DNA of 42,821 nt from an uncultured Pelagibacteraceae bacterium. GTDB taxonomy: Bacteria; Pseudomonadota; Alphaproteobacteria; Pelagibacterales; Pelagibacteraceae. The notes beneath the pieces were generated by a model that did no database searches, was not told the origin of the DNA, and saw nothing but the letters and a program-made list of their open reading frames with translations. The translations under genes and the position numbers were made by a program. Where the stretch lies: the NCBI GenBank assembly GCA_902533075.1, contig CACAKN010000010.1, positions 1 through 42,821 of the forward strand, read 5' to 3'. Positions 21,847-29,770 of the stretch are shown one piece after another. Position 1 is the stretch's first letter. Each line of letters starts with the position of its first letter.

Positions 21847-22536
21847 TTAAATATTTTTACCTAATTTAAGTTTATAAGAAACACCCATAGTTGAAGTTAA
21901 AAAAGCAGATTTTATTAAATCTCCTTTTAAAGTATTATTTGATTTTTCTTTTTCTAAAATGTCTAAAATTGCATTAAAATTTTTGATTATTTTATCATCA
22001 CTAAATGATTTTTTTCCAATACTTACACCAATGTTTCCATCTTTATCATTTCTAATTTCAACTTGACCTGATTTCGCATCAGTTACTGCTGTTTTAAGAT
22101 CTTCAGTAACTGAACCAAGCTTTGGATTAGGCATTAATCCTTTAGGTCCTAAAACTTTTCCAAGTTTTGATAATTTAATCATCATTCCTGGAGTGCAGAT
22201 TAATTTTTCAAAATTTAAGTCTCCATTTTTGATTTTTTCAATAAAATCATCAGATCCAACTATATCAGCACCTGCTGTTTTAGCTTCAGATGCTTTAGCA
22301 TCTTCACAAACTACAGCAACTTTTACCTTTTTACCTGTACCACCAGGAAGATTTACTACGGTTCTAATATTTATTTCATTTTTCTTTTGTTTATTATTTA
22401 TTTGAAAACTTAAATCTACAGACTCATCAAATTTAGCAGTGCAGTTTTTTTTAATTTCTACTAATAATTTTTCAATTTTTTCTGACTGTAAATTATTTGT
22501 ATTTTCAGGTAATTTTTTAAATCTTTTTGATGACAT
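21847..22536 (-). CDS. rplA: 50S ribosomal protein L1
   Basis: L1 forms the mobile stalk beside the E site and represses its own operon in other bacteria. The 229-residue protein has the VNLPGGTGKKVKVAVVCED segment, AGADIVGSDDFIEKIKNG, the signature TPGMMIKLSKLGKVLGPKGLMPNPKLGSVT and a closing LKGDLIKSAFLTSTMGVSYKL. Its start shares one base with the rplK stop. Confidence 0.98.
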   Translation of the reverse strand: MSSKRFKKLPENTNNLQSEKIEKLLVEIKKNCTAKFDESVDLSFQINNKQKKNEINIRTVVNLPGGTGKKVKVAVVCEDAKASEAKTAGADIVGSDDFIEKIKNGDLNFEKLICTPGMMIKLSKLGKVLGPKGLMPNPKLGSVTEDLKTAVTDAKSGQVEIRNDKDGNIGVSIGKKSFSDDKIIKNFNAILDILEKEKSNNTLKGDLIKSAFLTSTMGVSYKLKLGKNI

Positions 22537-22967
22537 TACTCTTTAACCTCTATACCCATTGACCTAGCTGAACCAGCAATAATTTTTACAGCTTGTTCTA
22601 AATCAATAGCGTTTAAATCATTCATTTTTTGCTTAGCTATTTCCTCAGCTTGCTTTTTTGTTATTGATGCAACGATATTTCTTCCAGGTTCTTTTGATCC
22701 ACTCTTCAACTTTGCTGCTTCTCTTATAAAAAAAGATGCGGGTGGAGATTTTATCTTAAAATCAAATTTCTTATCTTTATAAACAGTTATTTCTACTGGC
22801 ACTGGTTTTCCAGCTAATGATTTAGTCTTATCATTAAATGCCTTACAAAACTCCATAATGTTAACCCCTCGCTGTCCCAAAGCTGGTCCAACTGGTGGAG
22901 CTGGGTTAGCTTGACCACCTTTAATTTGTAATTTTATAAAACCACTTATTTCTTTTTTAGCTGCCAT
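22536..22967 (-). CDS. rplK: 50S ribosomal protein L11
   Basis: L11 shapes the GTPase-associated centre and senses deacylated tRNA with RelA. The 143 residues show [38 protein letters not shown] with the proline switch, [27 protein letters not shown], and the C-terminal rRNA-binding [16 protein letters not shown]. It begins one base before the nusG end. Confidence 0.98.
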   Translation of the reverse strand: MAAKKEISGFIKLQIKGGQANPAPPVGPALGQRGVNIMEFCKAFNDKTKSLAGKPVPVEITVYKDKKFDFKIKSPPASFFIREAAKLKSGSKEPGRNIVASITKKQAEEIAKQKMNDLNAIDLEQAVKIIAGSARSMGIEVKE

Positions 22968-23498
22968 TTAACTTACCTTTTCAACTTGATTATATTCTAA
23001 ATCAACTGGTGTTGGTCTTCCAAAAATAGAAACCGAAACTTTTAGTCTCGATTTTTCCTCATCAATTTCTTCAACCATTCCACTAAATGACGCAAACGGT
23101 CCATCTACTACTTGGATTTTTTCACCAACGCTATATTCTATACCAGATTTTGGCTGTGCTACACCATCTTTTATTTGGCCTAATATTTTTTCAATTTCTT
23201 TATCAGAAACTGGCACTGGCATACCTTTTGTACCTAAAAAACCACTAACTCTTTTTATATTTTTGATCATATGGTAAATACTGTTATCCATTTCACTTTT
23301 AATCAAAACATAACCTGGAAAATACTTTTTTTTCCTTTGTATTCTTTTGCCCCTTTTTACCTCTGTAACATCATGAGTAGGCACGATTATTTCCTCAAAT
23401 TTTTCTGAAATTTTGGCTTTATCAGCTTCTTCTCTGATTAGTCCAGCCACCTTATTTTCAAAGCTTGAATGAGACTGCACTATGTACCAATTTTTCAT
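22968..23498 (-). CDS. nusG: Transcription termination/antitermination factor NusG
   Basis: NusG couples RNA polymerase to Rho and to the ribosome through S10. The 176-residue protein has the N-terminal NGN domain (NWYIVQSHSSFENKVAGLI, RKKKYFPGYVLIKSEMDN, VSGFLG) and a C-terminal KOW domain (GEKIQVVDGPFASFSGMVEEIDEEKSRLKVSVSIFGRPTPVDLEYNQVEKV). It overlaps secE by one base, the standard secE-nusG pairing. Confidence 0.98.
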   Translation of the reverse strand: MKNWYIVQSHSSFENKVAGLIREEADKAKISEKFEEIIVPTHDVTEVKRGKRIQRKKKYFPGYVLIKSEMDNSIYHMIKNIKRVSGFLGTKGMPVPVSDKEIEKILGQIKDGVAQPKSGIEYSVGEKIQVVDGPFASFSGMVEEIDEEKSRLKVSVSIFGRPTPVDLEYNQVEKVS

Positions 23499-23689
23499 TA
23501 TATACTTACCTTAAGTAAAATTTCTAAAAAAAATTTTAGAGCTTGATCTAAAAGAAGAAAAAAAAGTGACATGACAACAGCCATAGCAAAGACCATTAAG
23601 GCACCTTGAAGAGTTTCTTTGCTTGTAGGCCAAGTAACTTTAAAAGCCTCCTGTTTTACTTCCTGAATAAATTTAATTGGGTTTTTCAT
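23498..23689 (-). CDS. secE: Preprotein translocase subunit SecE
   Basis: SecE clamps the SecY channel. The short 63-residue form has the cytoplasmic amphipathic part IKFIQEVKQEAFKVTWPTSKETLQGALMV, with the conserved KVxWPTxxE motif, and one membrane segment covering about residues 30-52. This one-membrane-segment size is usual for bacteria outside the enterics. It lies between tRNA-Trp and nusG. Confidence 0.96.
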   Translation of the reverse strand: MKNPIKFIQEVKQEAFKVTWPTSKETLQGALMVFAMAVVMSLFFLLLDQALKFFLEILLKVSI

Positions 23690-23709
23690 ATCCTTATATT
23701 AACTTTTAT

Positions 23710-23785
23710 TGGCAGGAGCGGAGGGACTCGAACCCTCAGCCTCCGGTTTTGGAGACCGGCGCTCTACCAATTGAGCTACACTCCT
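23710..23785 (-). tRNA. trnW: tRNA-Trp (anticodon CCA)
   Basis: A 76-base cloverleaf reads from 23785 down to 23710. The acceptor stem is AGGAGTG against CGCTCCT. The D arm has GCTCAATTGGTAGAGC. The anticodon stem CCGGT/ACCGG holds the loop CTCCAAA with CCA, and the T arm contains GGTTCGAGTC. The CCA end is encoded. It sits between tuf and secE, as in other alphaproteobacteria. Confidence 0.97.
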
Positions 23786-23794
23786 ATATAGAGC

Positions 23795-24985
23795 TTACTC
23801 TATAATTTTAGTTACTACTCCTGCTCCAACAGTTCTTCCACCTTCACGAATAGCAAAATTTAATTTCTCTGACATCGCAATTGGTGTAATTAATTTAACT
23901 GTAAACTTAGCATCATCTCCAGGCATAACCATTTCTGTTCCAGACGGTAATTCCACTTCTCCAGTAACGTCTGTTGTCCTAAAATAAAACTGCGGTCTAT
24001 ACTTAGTAAAGAAAGGCGTGTGTCTTCCACCCTCTTCTTTTTTAAGCACATAAGCTTGAGCTTCAAATTTAGTATGTGGTGTAACAGATCCTGGTTTACA
24101 AAGAACTTGACCTCTTTCTATATCAGTTCTCTCAACACCTCTTAAAAGAACACCAACGTTGTCACCAGCTTCACCAGAGTCTAAAAGTTTTCTAAACATT
24201 TCAACACCAGTACAAACTGATTTTTTTGTGTCTCTAATTCCAACTATCTCAAGCTCATCGCCAGTTTTAAGCACACCTGACTCCACTCTTCCAGTTGCAA
24301 CAGTACCTCTTCCTGAGATTGAAAAAACATCTTCAACAGGCATTAAAAAATCTTTATCTTTTGGCCTATCAGGTTGTGGAATAAATTCATCTACATTCTT
24401 CATTAATTCTAAAATTGAATTTTTTCCTATTTCATCATCTCTTCCCTCAACAGCTGCTAAAGCAGAACCTTTAGCAATTGGTGTTTTGTCACCAGGGAAC
24501 TTATAAGAAGTTAATAGTTCTTTAATTTCTTCCTCAACAAGATCGATCATTTCTTTATCATCTACTTGATCCACTTTATTTAAATAAACACAAATTGCAG
24601 GAACACCAACTTGTCTTGCTAAAAGAATATGCTCTCTAGTTTGCGGCATAGGTCCATCAGCAGCATTAACAACTAGTATAGCACCATCCATTTGAGCAGC
24701 ACCAGTTATCATATTTTTTACGTAGTCAGCGTGACCTGGACAATCAACATGCGCGTAGTGTCTTTTTTCTGTTTCATATTCAACGTGCGCAGTTGAAATT
24801 GTAATTCCTCTCTCTTTTTCCTCTGGAGCTTTATCAATTTGATCATACGCAATAGCCTGAGCTCCACCAGTTTCAGATAAAACTTTAGTGATTGCTGCAG
24901 TCAAAGTTGTTTTACCGTGGTCTACATGTCCAATTGTACCAATGTTACAATGTGGTTTATTTCTTACAAATTTTTCTTTTGACAT
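23795..24985 (-). CDS. tuf: Elongation factor Tu
   Basis: EF-Tu delivers aminoacyl-tRNA to the ribosome. The 396-residue protein has every GTPase motif: [10 protein letters not shown] (G1), RGITI (G2), DCPGH (G3), NKVD (G4) and a GSALAA G5. Domains II and III follow normally. It is placed between tRNA-Gly and tRNA-Trp. No second copy follows fusA at the position usual for tufA, so this is the only tuf in the window. Confidence 0.99.
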   Translation of the reverse strand: MSKEKFVRNKPHCNIGTIGHVDHGKTTLTAAITKVLSETGGAQAIAYDQIDKAPEEKERGITISTAHVEYETEKRHYAHVDCPGHADYVKNMITGAAQMDGAILVVNAADGPMPQTREHILLARQVGVPAICVYLNKVDQVDDKEMIDLVEEEIKELLTSYKFPGDKTPIAKGSALAAVEGRDDEIGKNSILELMKNVDEFIPQPDRPKDKDFLMPVEDVFSISGRGTVATGRVESGVLKTGDELEIVGIRDTKKSVCTGVEMFRKLLDSGEAGDNVGVLLRGVERTDIERGQVLCKPGSVTPHTKFEAQAYVLKKEEGGRHTPFFTKYRPQFYFRTTDVTGEVELPSGTEMVMPGDDAKFTVKLITPIAMSEKLNFAIREGGRTVGAGVVTKIIE

Positions 24986-25031
24986 TACTTATATTCCTCA
25001 CATTTCTTTTTATTTATAATTTCATTTTTCT

Positions 25032-25105
25032 TGGAGCGGGTAAAGGGAATCGAACCCTTACATCCAGCTTGGAAGGCTAGCGTTCTACCATTGAACTACA
25101 CCCGC
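25032..25105 (-). tRNA. trnG: tRNA-Gly (anticodon TCC)
   Basis: A 74-base cloverleaf reads from 25105 down to 25032. The acceptor stem is GCGGGTG against TACCCGC. The D arm is GTTCAATGGTAGAAC, and the anticodon loop CTTCCAA contains TCC. The T arm has GGGTTCGATTCCC. The CCA end is encoded. It lies between tRNA-Tyr and tuf and is most likely cotranscribed with them. Confidence 0.97.
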
Positions 25106-25150
25106 ACAACCCCAAGAGTATCACTCCAGTGCTATTTAAAGTCTATTGAA

Positions 25151-25236
25151 TGGTGGAGGGGGAAAGATTCGAACTTTCGAAGACCGAAGTCAACGGGTTT
25201 ACAGCCCGCCCCATTTGACCGCTCTGGAACCCCTCC
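25151..25236 (-). tRNA. trnY: tRNA-Tyr (anticodon GTA)
   Basis: An 86-base class II tRNA reads from 25236 down to 25151. The acceptor stem is GGAGGGG against CCCCTCC, the anticodon loop CTGTAAA contains GTA, and a long variable arm (around TTGACTTCGGTC) follows. The CCA end is encoded. It is the first gene of the tuf-rpoC unit. Confidence 0.96.
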
Positions 25237-25239
25237 CTT

Positions 25240-25255
25240 AGGGGAAGTGTCCCCT
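25240..25255 (-). promoter_or_regulatory. Hairpin in the leader just before tRNA-Tyr
   Basis: AGGGGA (25240-25245) and TCCCCT (25250-25255) form a perfect six-base-pair inverted repeat around a four-base loop. In the minus-strand transcript the stem ends three bases before nucleotide 1 of tRNA-Tyr. Its 3' arm (CCCCT) can also pair with nucleotides 3-7 of the tRNA (AGGGG), so the leader could compete with the acceptor stem. Function is not known. Confidence 0.55.
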
Positions 25256-25282
25256 GTTCAATAAGCTTCAAACAACATGCGT

Positions 25283-25310
25283 TTTATATATTTTATTTAT
25301 GCAAATGCAA
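25283..25310 (-). promoter_or_regulatory. Candidate promoter of the tRNA-Tyr-tuf-rpoBC unit
   Basis: On the minus strand TTGCAT (25310-25305), a 16-base spacer and TATAAA (25288-25283) resemble a sigma-70 promoter about 46 bases upstream of tRNA-Tyr. It lies in the 128-base gap shared with the divergent rlmB-like gene. The motif is a fair, not perfect, match in a very AT-rich background. Confidence 0.45.
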
Positions 25311-25364
25311 TATGTGATTTAATAAGTAAATATTCAAAAAAACGTGTAAAACATAGATAAATTT

Positions 25365-26108
25365 ATGAATAAATCATCTTTTTTCATTATTGGACAACAT
25401 GCTGTTATAGAGGCTCTTCGAAACCCTAAAAGAAAGGTTCTTAGATTATTTCTTACTGAGGAAAGTAAAAAAAATATTCATAGAAAAAGCCCTAATCAAA
25501 ACTTATTGGATGATGTCAAAGTATATTTTAAAACAAAAAAAGAGTTAGACAAATACAGTACTAAAGAAAATTTACTCCACCAAGGTTACGTTGCTGAAAT
25601 AGAACACCTTGAAAAGCCAGTTTTGAGAGAATTTATAAAAGAAAATAATAATATCACTTTAGTTTGCTTAGATGGTGTTACAGATCCAAGAAATATAGGA
25701 TCTTTAATTAGAAGTGCTGCCTCATTTAATGTTGATGGGATTTTAATTAAAGAAAGAAACTTTCCAAGTGAAAGTAAGCTTATGTATAAAGCTGCTAGTG
25801 GAGCAATTGAATATATTAAAATATTTGAAGTATCAAATATAAATTCAACTCTGAAAAACTTAAAGGATAAAAATTTTTGGGTCTATGGTTTTGATGGAAA
25901 AGGGAAAAAGAATTTTACTGATGTAGAATGGAAAGGTAATAATATTCTAGTATTTGGATCTGAGGGGTTTGGTATGCATCATCATACTTCCAAATATGCT
26001 GATTTTTTAGTTAAAATAGATATAAGTAAGAAAGTAGAAAGCTTAAACATATCTAATAGTGCATCAATTGTATTTCATCATTTAAGTTATCTAAAAAAAA
26101 AGAGTTGA
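25365..26108 (+). CDS. rlmB: SpoU-family RNA 2'-O-methyltransferase (RlmB-like)
   Basis: SpoU enzymes use SAM to methylate ribose 2'-hydroxyls; RlmB modifies G2251 of 23S rRNA. The 247-residue protein has an N-terminal substrate-binding part (residues 6-80, beginning FFIIGQHAVIEAL) and the three knotted-fold motifs: DPRNIGSLIRSAASF with N110 and R116, FGSEGFGM with E200, and VESLNISNSASIVFHHL with S226 and N228. The N-terminal domain favours RlmB over TrmH or TrmL. It diverges from the tRNA-Tyr-tuf unit. Confidence 0.85.
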   Translation: MNKSSFFIIGQHAVIEALRNPKRKVLRLFLTEESKKNIHRKSPNQNLLDDVKVYFKTKKELDKYSTKENLLHQGYVAEIEHLEKPVLREFIKENNNITLVCLDGVTDPRNIGSLIRSAASFNVDGILIKERNFPSESKLMYKAASGAIEYIKIFEVSNINSTLKNLKDKNFWVYGFDGKGKKNFTDVEWKGNNILVFGSEGFGMHHHTSKYADFLVKIDISKKVESLNISNSASIVFHHLSYLKKKS

Positions 26109-26141
26109 TTAATTGACAAATTGTTAATAATTATTGCGCAT

Positions 26142-26217
26142 GCCCTTGTAGCTCAGTTGGTAGAGCAATTGATTTGTAATCAATAGGTCCGCGGTTCGAA
26201 TCCGTGCGGGGGCACCA
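26142..26217 (+). tRNA. trnT: tRNA-Thr (anticodon TGT)
   Basis: A 76-base cloverleaf has acceptor stem GCCCTTG against CGGGGGC (with two G-T pairs), D arm GCTCAGTTGGTAGAGC, an anticodon loop TTTGTAA containing TGT, T arm with GGTTCGAATCC and an encoded CCA. It starts 33 bases after the rlmB stop and ends exactly one base before the stop codon of the convergent nadK. In E. coli a tRNA-Thr also neighbours the Tyr-Gly-tufB group. Confidence 0.96.
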
Positions 26218-26985
26218 TCAAGAAGTTTCTTTACGTAACTGTTCAATTTTTATTTTTTTTTGAAGACTTTTATTCTTATCGTATAAAAGATTAAATCTAA
26301 TTTTTGCATTTGTTTTAACAATAATGGTTTTTGCATTTCTTACTTCAATATTATCTGCAACCGCACTTATTGGTCTTTTTTTTGGATTTAGATTCTTAAT
26401 ATTTATTTTTGATTTATCACTAACAATTTTTCCACGCCATCTACGAGGCCTAAAAGGGCTGATAGGTGAAATAGATAATTTTTTTGAATTCAAACTTAAT
26501 ATTGGTCCATGAACTGAAAGATTATATGCTGTGCTTCCAGCAGGAGTAGAAACCAAAACACCATCAGAAACTAATTCTTTTATCAATTTTTTTGATCCAT
26601 ACGTAATAGACAATGAGGCTGCTTGCCTACTTTGTCTTAATATCGAAACTTCGTTAATTGCCAAATATTTTTTAATTTTATTTTTATTGTTCCTTACGAT
26701 CATCTCTAACGGGGATATAGTAATCATGTTTGATTTTGATAGATCTTTAATTATTGTTTTTGAAGAAAATTTATTCATTAAAAATCCATAATTACCTGAG
26801 TTGATACCATAAAATAATTTTTTAGATTTCTTATTTTTTTTTAATGTTTGAAGCATGAAACCATCGCCACCAATTACAATGATAGTATTAGGTATAATAA
26901 CTTTAGATTTATTAAATTTTTTTAACAATAGTGATTTAATTTTTGAAGATTTTTTATTTTTGTCTGAAATTATTATTGGCTGCAT
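26218..26985 (-). CDS. nadK: NAD kinase
   Basis: NAD kinase makes NADP from NAD and ATP or polyphosphate. The 255-residue protein has the GGDG motif (residues 39-42, in VIGGDGFMLQTLKK), the conserved asparagine-glutamate (AINEVSIL) and the signature SDGVLVSTPAGSTAYNLSVHGP. The length suits the short bacterial form. Its first codons lie inside a 20-bp sequence repeated near the start of the upstream oxygenase-like gene. Its stop abuts tRNA-Thr on the other strand. Confidence 0.93.
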   Translation of the reverse strand: MQPIIISDKNKKSSKIKSLLLKKFNKSKVIIPNTIIVIGGDGFMLQTLKKNKKSKKLFYGINSGNYGFLMNKFSSKTIIKDLSKSNMITISPLEMIVRNNKNKIKKYLAINEVSILRQSRQAASLSITYGSKKLIKELVSDGVLVSTPAGSTAYNLSVHGPILSLNSKKLSISPISPFRPRRWRGKIVSDKSKINIKNLNPKKRPISAVADNIEVRNAKTIIVKTNAKIRFNLLYDKNKSLQKKIKIEQLRKETS

Positions 26986-26993
26986 TTATCTTA
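26974..26993. repeat. 20-bp direct repeat, copy 1 (nadK start)
   Basis: TATTGGCTGCATTTATCTTA occurs here and again at 27701-27720. This copy spans the nadK start codon and encodes its first residues (MQPI) plus the upstream leader. Confidence 0.85.
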
Positions 26994-27740
26994 ATTTTTA
27001 TAAATAAAGTTAATATTTATTGATTTTCTAATATAATCGTCTGAAATATCTATTGGTTCCACAGAATGCCATGAATAATCATTTCTTAAAAAAATATATA
27101 ATGAGTTTTGATTAAAAGGTGTCTTGTATAAGATTTTGCTTTCTGATTTGAAATTTTTGATTTCCTGATGATTTTCAATATGAGTATTTGTATAATTTGG
27201 GACATTAGATGACCAAAAAGTTGTACCATAATTTTCCTCTTTTTGACTATCTGGAAAATATAACATTAAAGACATATACTTTGACAAGGCATCAACATGG
27301 GGATCAATTCCACCATTATTCTTTATAAAACTAAAATCATAAGTTACTTTCAATTTTGAAAATAAAAAATCAAAAAAAGATCGATCATCTTTATTTTTAA
27401 TTGGAAATCTTAGGTATCTTAATTTTCTTAAAAAATTATTTTGATTTGAAACATTTTTAAAAAAGAATTTTTTTACAAAAAAGTTAAAAAATTCATTCGA
27501 ATGTACCAAATCATCAAATTTTTGAATAACAATTCTTTGTTTATCCTCTAAATTTATTAATTTATCCTTTTTAAAAGCTTTTTTTCCAAAATTGTCATTT
27601 AATTGAAGAATCTTAGTATCTATATTAGGAAAATTATCTTTTAGTTCTTGATATAATTTTTCATCTAAAAAATTATCTATTTTAAAAATAGAAAATTTAC
27701 TATTGGCTGCATTTATCTTATTTATATTTTTATTAAACAT
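26991..27740 (-). CDS. 2-oxoglutarate/Fe(II)-dependent oxygenase-like protein
   Basis: The family hydroxylates small molecules or protein side chains using iron, oxygen and 2-oxoglutarate. The 249-residue protein has the facial triad arrangement: H148-x-D150 (GGIDPHVDALSKYMSLMLYF) and distal H225 (SWHSVEP), with R238 (DDYIRKSININF) placed to bind 2-oxoglutarate. No signal peptide is seen. Substrate is unknown; a role with the neighbouring surface-glycan genes is possible but unsupported. A 20-bp repeat near its 5' end equals the start of nadK, suggesting that this gene was inserted upstream of nadK. Confidence 0.72.
   Translation of the reverse strand: MFNKNINKINAANSKFSIFKIDNFLDEKLYQELKDNFPNIDTKILQLNDNFGKKAFKKDKLINLEDKQRIVIQKFDDLVHSNEFFNFFVKKFFFKNVSNQNNFLRKLRYLRFPIKNKDDRSFFDFLFSKLKVTYDFSFIKNNGGIDPHVDALSKYMSLMLYFPDSQKEENYGTTFWSSNVPNYTNTHIENHQEIKNFKSESKILYKTPFNQNSLYIFLRNDYSWHSVEPIDISDDYIRKSININFIYKN
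27701..27720. repeat. 20-bp direct repeat, copy 2 (inside the oxygenase-like gene start)
   Basis: This is an exact second copy of the sequence at 26974-26993, in the same orientation and 727 bases away. Here it encodes residues 7-13 of the oxygenase-like protein (KINAAN). The two copies bracket nearly the whole gene. Confidence 0.85.
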
Positions 27741-27747
27741 ATTCTAT

Positions 27748-27833
27748 TGGTGCCCTCGGCCAGACTCGAACTGGCACTCCGCAAGCGGCAAGGATTTTAA
27801 GTCCTTTGTGTCTACCAATTTCACCACGAGGGC
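27748..27833 (-). tRNA. trnL: tRNA-Leu (anticodon TAA)
   Basis: An 86-base class II tRNA reads from 27833 down to 27748. The acceptor stem is GCCCTCG against CGAGGGC, the anticodon stem AAGGA/TCCTT holds the loop CTTAAAA with TAA, and the long variable arm is GCCGCTTGCGG. The CCA end is encoded. It marks the border between the housekeeping genes to the left and the glycan cassette to the right. Confidence 0.96.
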
Positions 27834-27897
27834 ATTAATAAATTTCATGAGTATTTATGCTAATATTTATATTTCATCAAGGCTTGTAAGTAAAATT

Positions 27898-28851
27898 TTA
27901 ACCCTTTTTATTTTTGTCATTTAAAATTTTTTTTACAATATACAAAGGTCTTTTTTTAGTTTCCTCAAGTATTTTTCCAATATACTCAGATATAATACTC
28001 ATGGACAAAAGCTGAATACCACCAATAAATAATATAAGAACTATTAAAGTTGTGATTCCTTTCGGGGAACCTGGATATATAAAATAAAAAACAACATAAA
28101 GTACCAAAGCTATTGCCGAGAGAAAAACAATGAAATATGAAAATAAGGATAAAAATTCTAAAGGAAAATATGAAAAAGAAAAAATCCCTTTCTTGGCCCA
28201 GTTTAAATTTTTTAAAAAATTATTTGTAGATTTCCCGAATTGTCTTTCAGCTCGTTTGTAAGGAACACCTATTTGTTTAAAACCAACCCAGGCTCTTAAT
28301 CCTCTAATAAAACGATCTGTTTCAGATGTATTATTTATTTCATCAACCACTCTCCTATCCATCAAAGAAAAATCACCAGCATCTAAAGGGATTTCTAAAT
28401 ATGAAAATTTATTAAATAATCTATAGAATGTTTTATAAGCAAAATTCATTAATACAGATGCTTCTCGATCAACCCTAGAGCCATAAACAACATCATATCC
28501 GTCAATCCATTTTTTAGAAAATTCTTCTATCAATTCAGGAGGATCTTGAAGATCACCATCTAATAAAATAACTGCGTCACCTATTGCTTGTTTCATACCT
28601 GATGTAAAAGCATTTTGAGAGTTAAAATTTCTTGAGTGAAATATTGCAGTAGTATTTTTGTCATTTGAACAAATTTCCTCTAAAATTTTTTCTGAATCGT
28701 CTGGACTTCCATCATTAACAAATATTATTTCATAGCCACATCCAATTTTTTTGAATACTTCAGTCAATCTTTTGTGCATTATTGGAATTGCCTCTTCATC
28801 TTTGTAACAAGCAATGACAGCCGATAATGTTAATTCTTTAATATTTTTCAC
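27898..28851 (-). CDS. Polyprenyl-phosphate glycosyltransferase, GT2 family (GtrB/ArnC/DPM1-like)
   Basis: Such enzymes move a sugar from a nucleotide donor to a polyprenyl phosphate at the inner face of the membrane. The 317-residue protein has the GT-A domain with VNDGS (45-49) and the DxD motif D98-G-D100 followed by LQDPPELI, the family signature. GSRVDRE and the amphipathic KSTNNFLKNLNWAKKGIFSFSYFPLEFLS come next, then two membrane segments (about 235-258 and 266-290). It starts at a GTG and overlaps the transketolase C gene by 14 bases, so it is the last gene of that operon. The sugar is not deducible from sequence. Confidence 0.85.
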   Translation of the reverse strand: MKNIKELTLSAVIACYKDEEAIPIMHKRLTEVFKKIGCGYEIIFVNDGSPDDSEKILEEICSNDKNTTAIFHSRNFNSQNAFTSGMKQAIGDAVILLDGDLQDPPELIEEFSKKWIDGYDVVYGSRVDREASVLMNFAYKTFYRLFNKFSYLEIPLDAGDFSLMDRRVVDEINNTSETDRFIRGLRAWVGFKQIGVPYKRAERQFGKSTNNFLKNLNWAKKGIFSFSYFPLEFLSLFSYFIVFLSAIALVLYVVFYFIYPGSPKGITTLIVLILFIGGIQLLSMSIISEYIGKILEETKKRPLYIVKKILNDKNKKG

Positions 28852-29764
28852 GTAAAAATTTTATTATAATCTTTTTAATATTTTCAATATTTAGTTTGTT
28901 TATCTTTCTTAAGTAATTTTGCGATCCTATTTTATTATGAATAATATCCTCTAAAGAAAGAGATTGAAAATGAATTCTTTTATTTTTCTTATACTTAAAT
29001 AAAGAACTAGCTATAATTGATCCAAGCCCGCCTATATTAATATTCTCTTCTATCGAAAGAACTTTTGAAGTGCTTATACTTTTTATTATAAATTTTTCTT
29101 TCACAGGTTTTAAAGTTGGAAGACTTATTAATTTAATCTTATAACCTTTATCTTTTTCAAGATTTTCAACCGCTTTGTAAACATTTTCCAAAATATTTCC
29201 TGTAGTAAATATAGTTAGATCGTTTCCTTTAGTTATAATTAAGTCTTTAACATCATTAATTTTCTTTTTATAAAAATCAATTTCTGGAGCTTTTCCTAGT
29301 CTCACAAAACATGGTTTGTTATTTTTAAACATAGATTTCAAAACAAACTCTGCCTCTAATCTTGATCCTGGATTATGGATAGATAAATTTGGTAACGATC
29401 TTAAAACTGAAATATCTTCAGATGTATTATGTGAGATTCCTTGAACATTATAACTGAAACCACCTCCAGCACCAATAATATTAACATCTAAATTGTTATG
29501 AACGATATTATTTCTAATTTGTTCTAATGATCTAAAAACTACAAAAGGCAATATAGAATATACGAAAATTTTTTTTCCACTGGCTGCCATACCTGCTGCA
29601 ATACCAATCATATTATTCTCAGAAACTCCTACATTAATAAATCTTTTTGGAAATAACTTGGCAAATTTTTCAAAGGCTCTGTACCCTAAATCAGAGGTTA
29701 TCAAATATATATTTTTATTTTTCTTAGAATAATTTATTAATTCATTAACAAAAACAAAACGCAT
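28838..29764 (-). CDS. Transketolase, C-terminal subunit
   Basis: Split transketolases place the pyrimidine-binding and C-terminal domains on this chain; it pairs with the next gene to move two-carbon units between sugars. The 308-residue protein has the catalytic glutamate in VGVSENNMIGIAAGMAASGKKIFVYS (E49), and a C-terminal domain from about residue 170 (KGNDLTIFTTGNILENVYKA). It lies six bases after the N-terminal subunit and overlaps the GT2. Split pairs next to an epimerase and a glycosyltransferase are usually dedicated to special-sugar synthesis rather than the pentose phosphate pathway. Confidence 0.88.
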   Translation of the reverse strand: MRFVFVNELINYSKKNKNIYLITSDLGYRAFEKFAKLFPKRFINVGVSENNMIGIAAGMAASGKKIFVYSILPFVVFRSLEQIRNNIVHNNLDVNIIGAGGGFSYNVQGISHNTSEDISVLRSLPNLSIHNPGSRLEAEFVLKSMFKNNKPCFVRLGKAPEIDFYKKKINDVKDLIITKGNDLTIFTTGNILENVYKAVENLEKDKGYKIKLISLPTLKPVKEKFIIKSISTSKVLSIEENINIGGLGSIIASSLFKYKKNKRIHFQSLSLEDIIHNKIGSQNYLRKINKLNIENIKKIIIKFLREKY

Positions 29765-29770
29765 AAAATT

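Noticed and set aside
23606..23791. Plus-strand frame ending in tRNA-Trp
   Set aside because: It is antisense to secE and to a complete tRNA-Trp cloverleaf.
25031..25264. Plus-strand reading frame across tRNA-Gly and tRNA-Tyr
   Set aside because: It is the antisense of two clear tRNA genes; such frames are a known source of false proteins.
27703..27924. Plus-strand frame across tRNA-Leu
   Set aside because: It is antisense to tRNA-Leu and shows the usual spurious tRNA-derived peptide.
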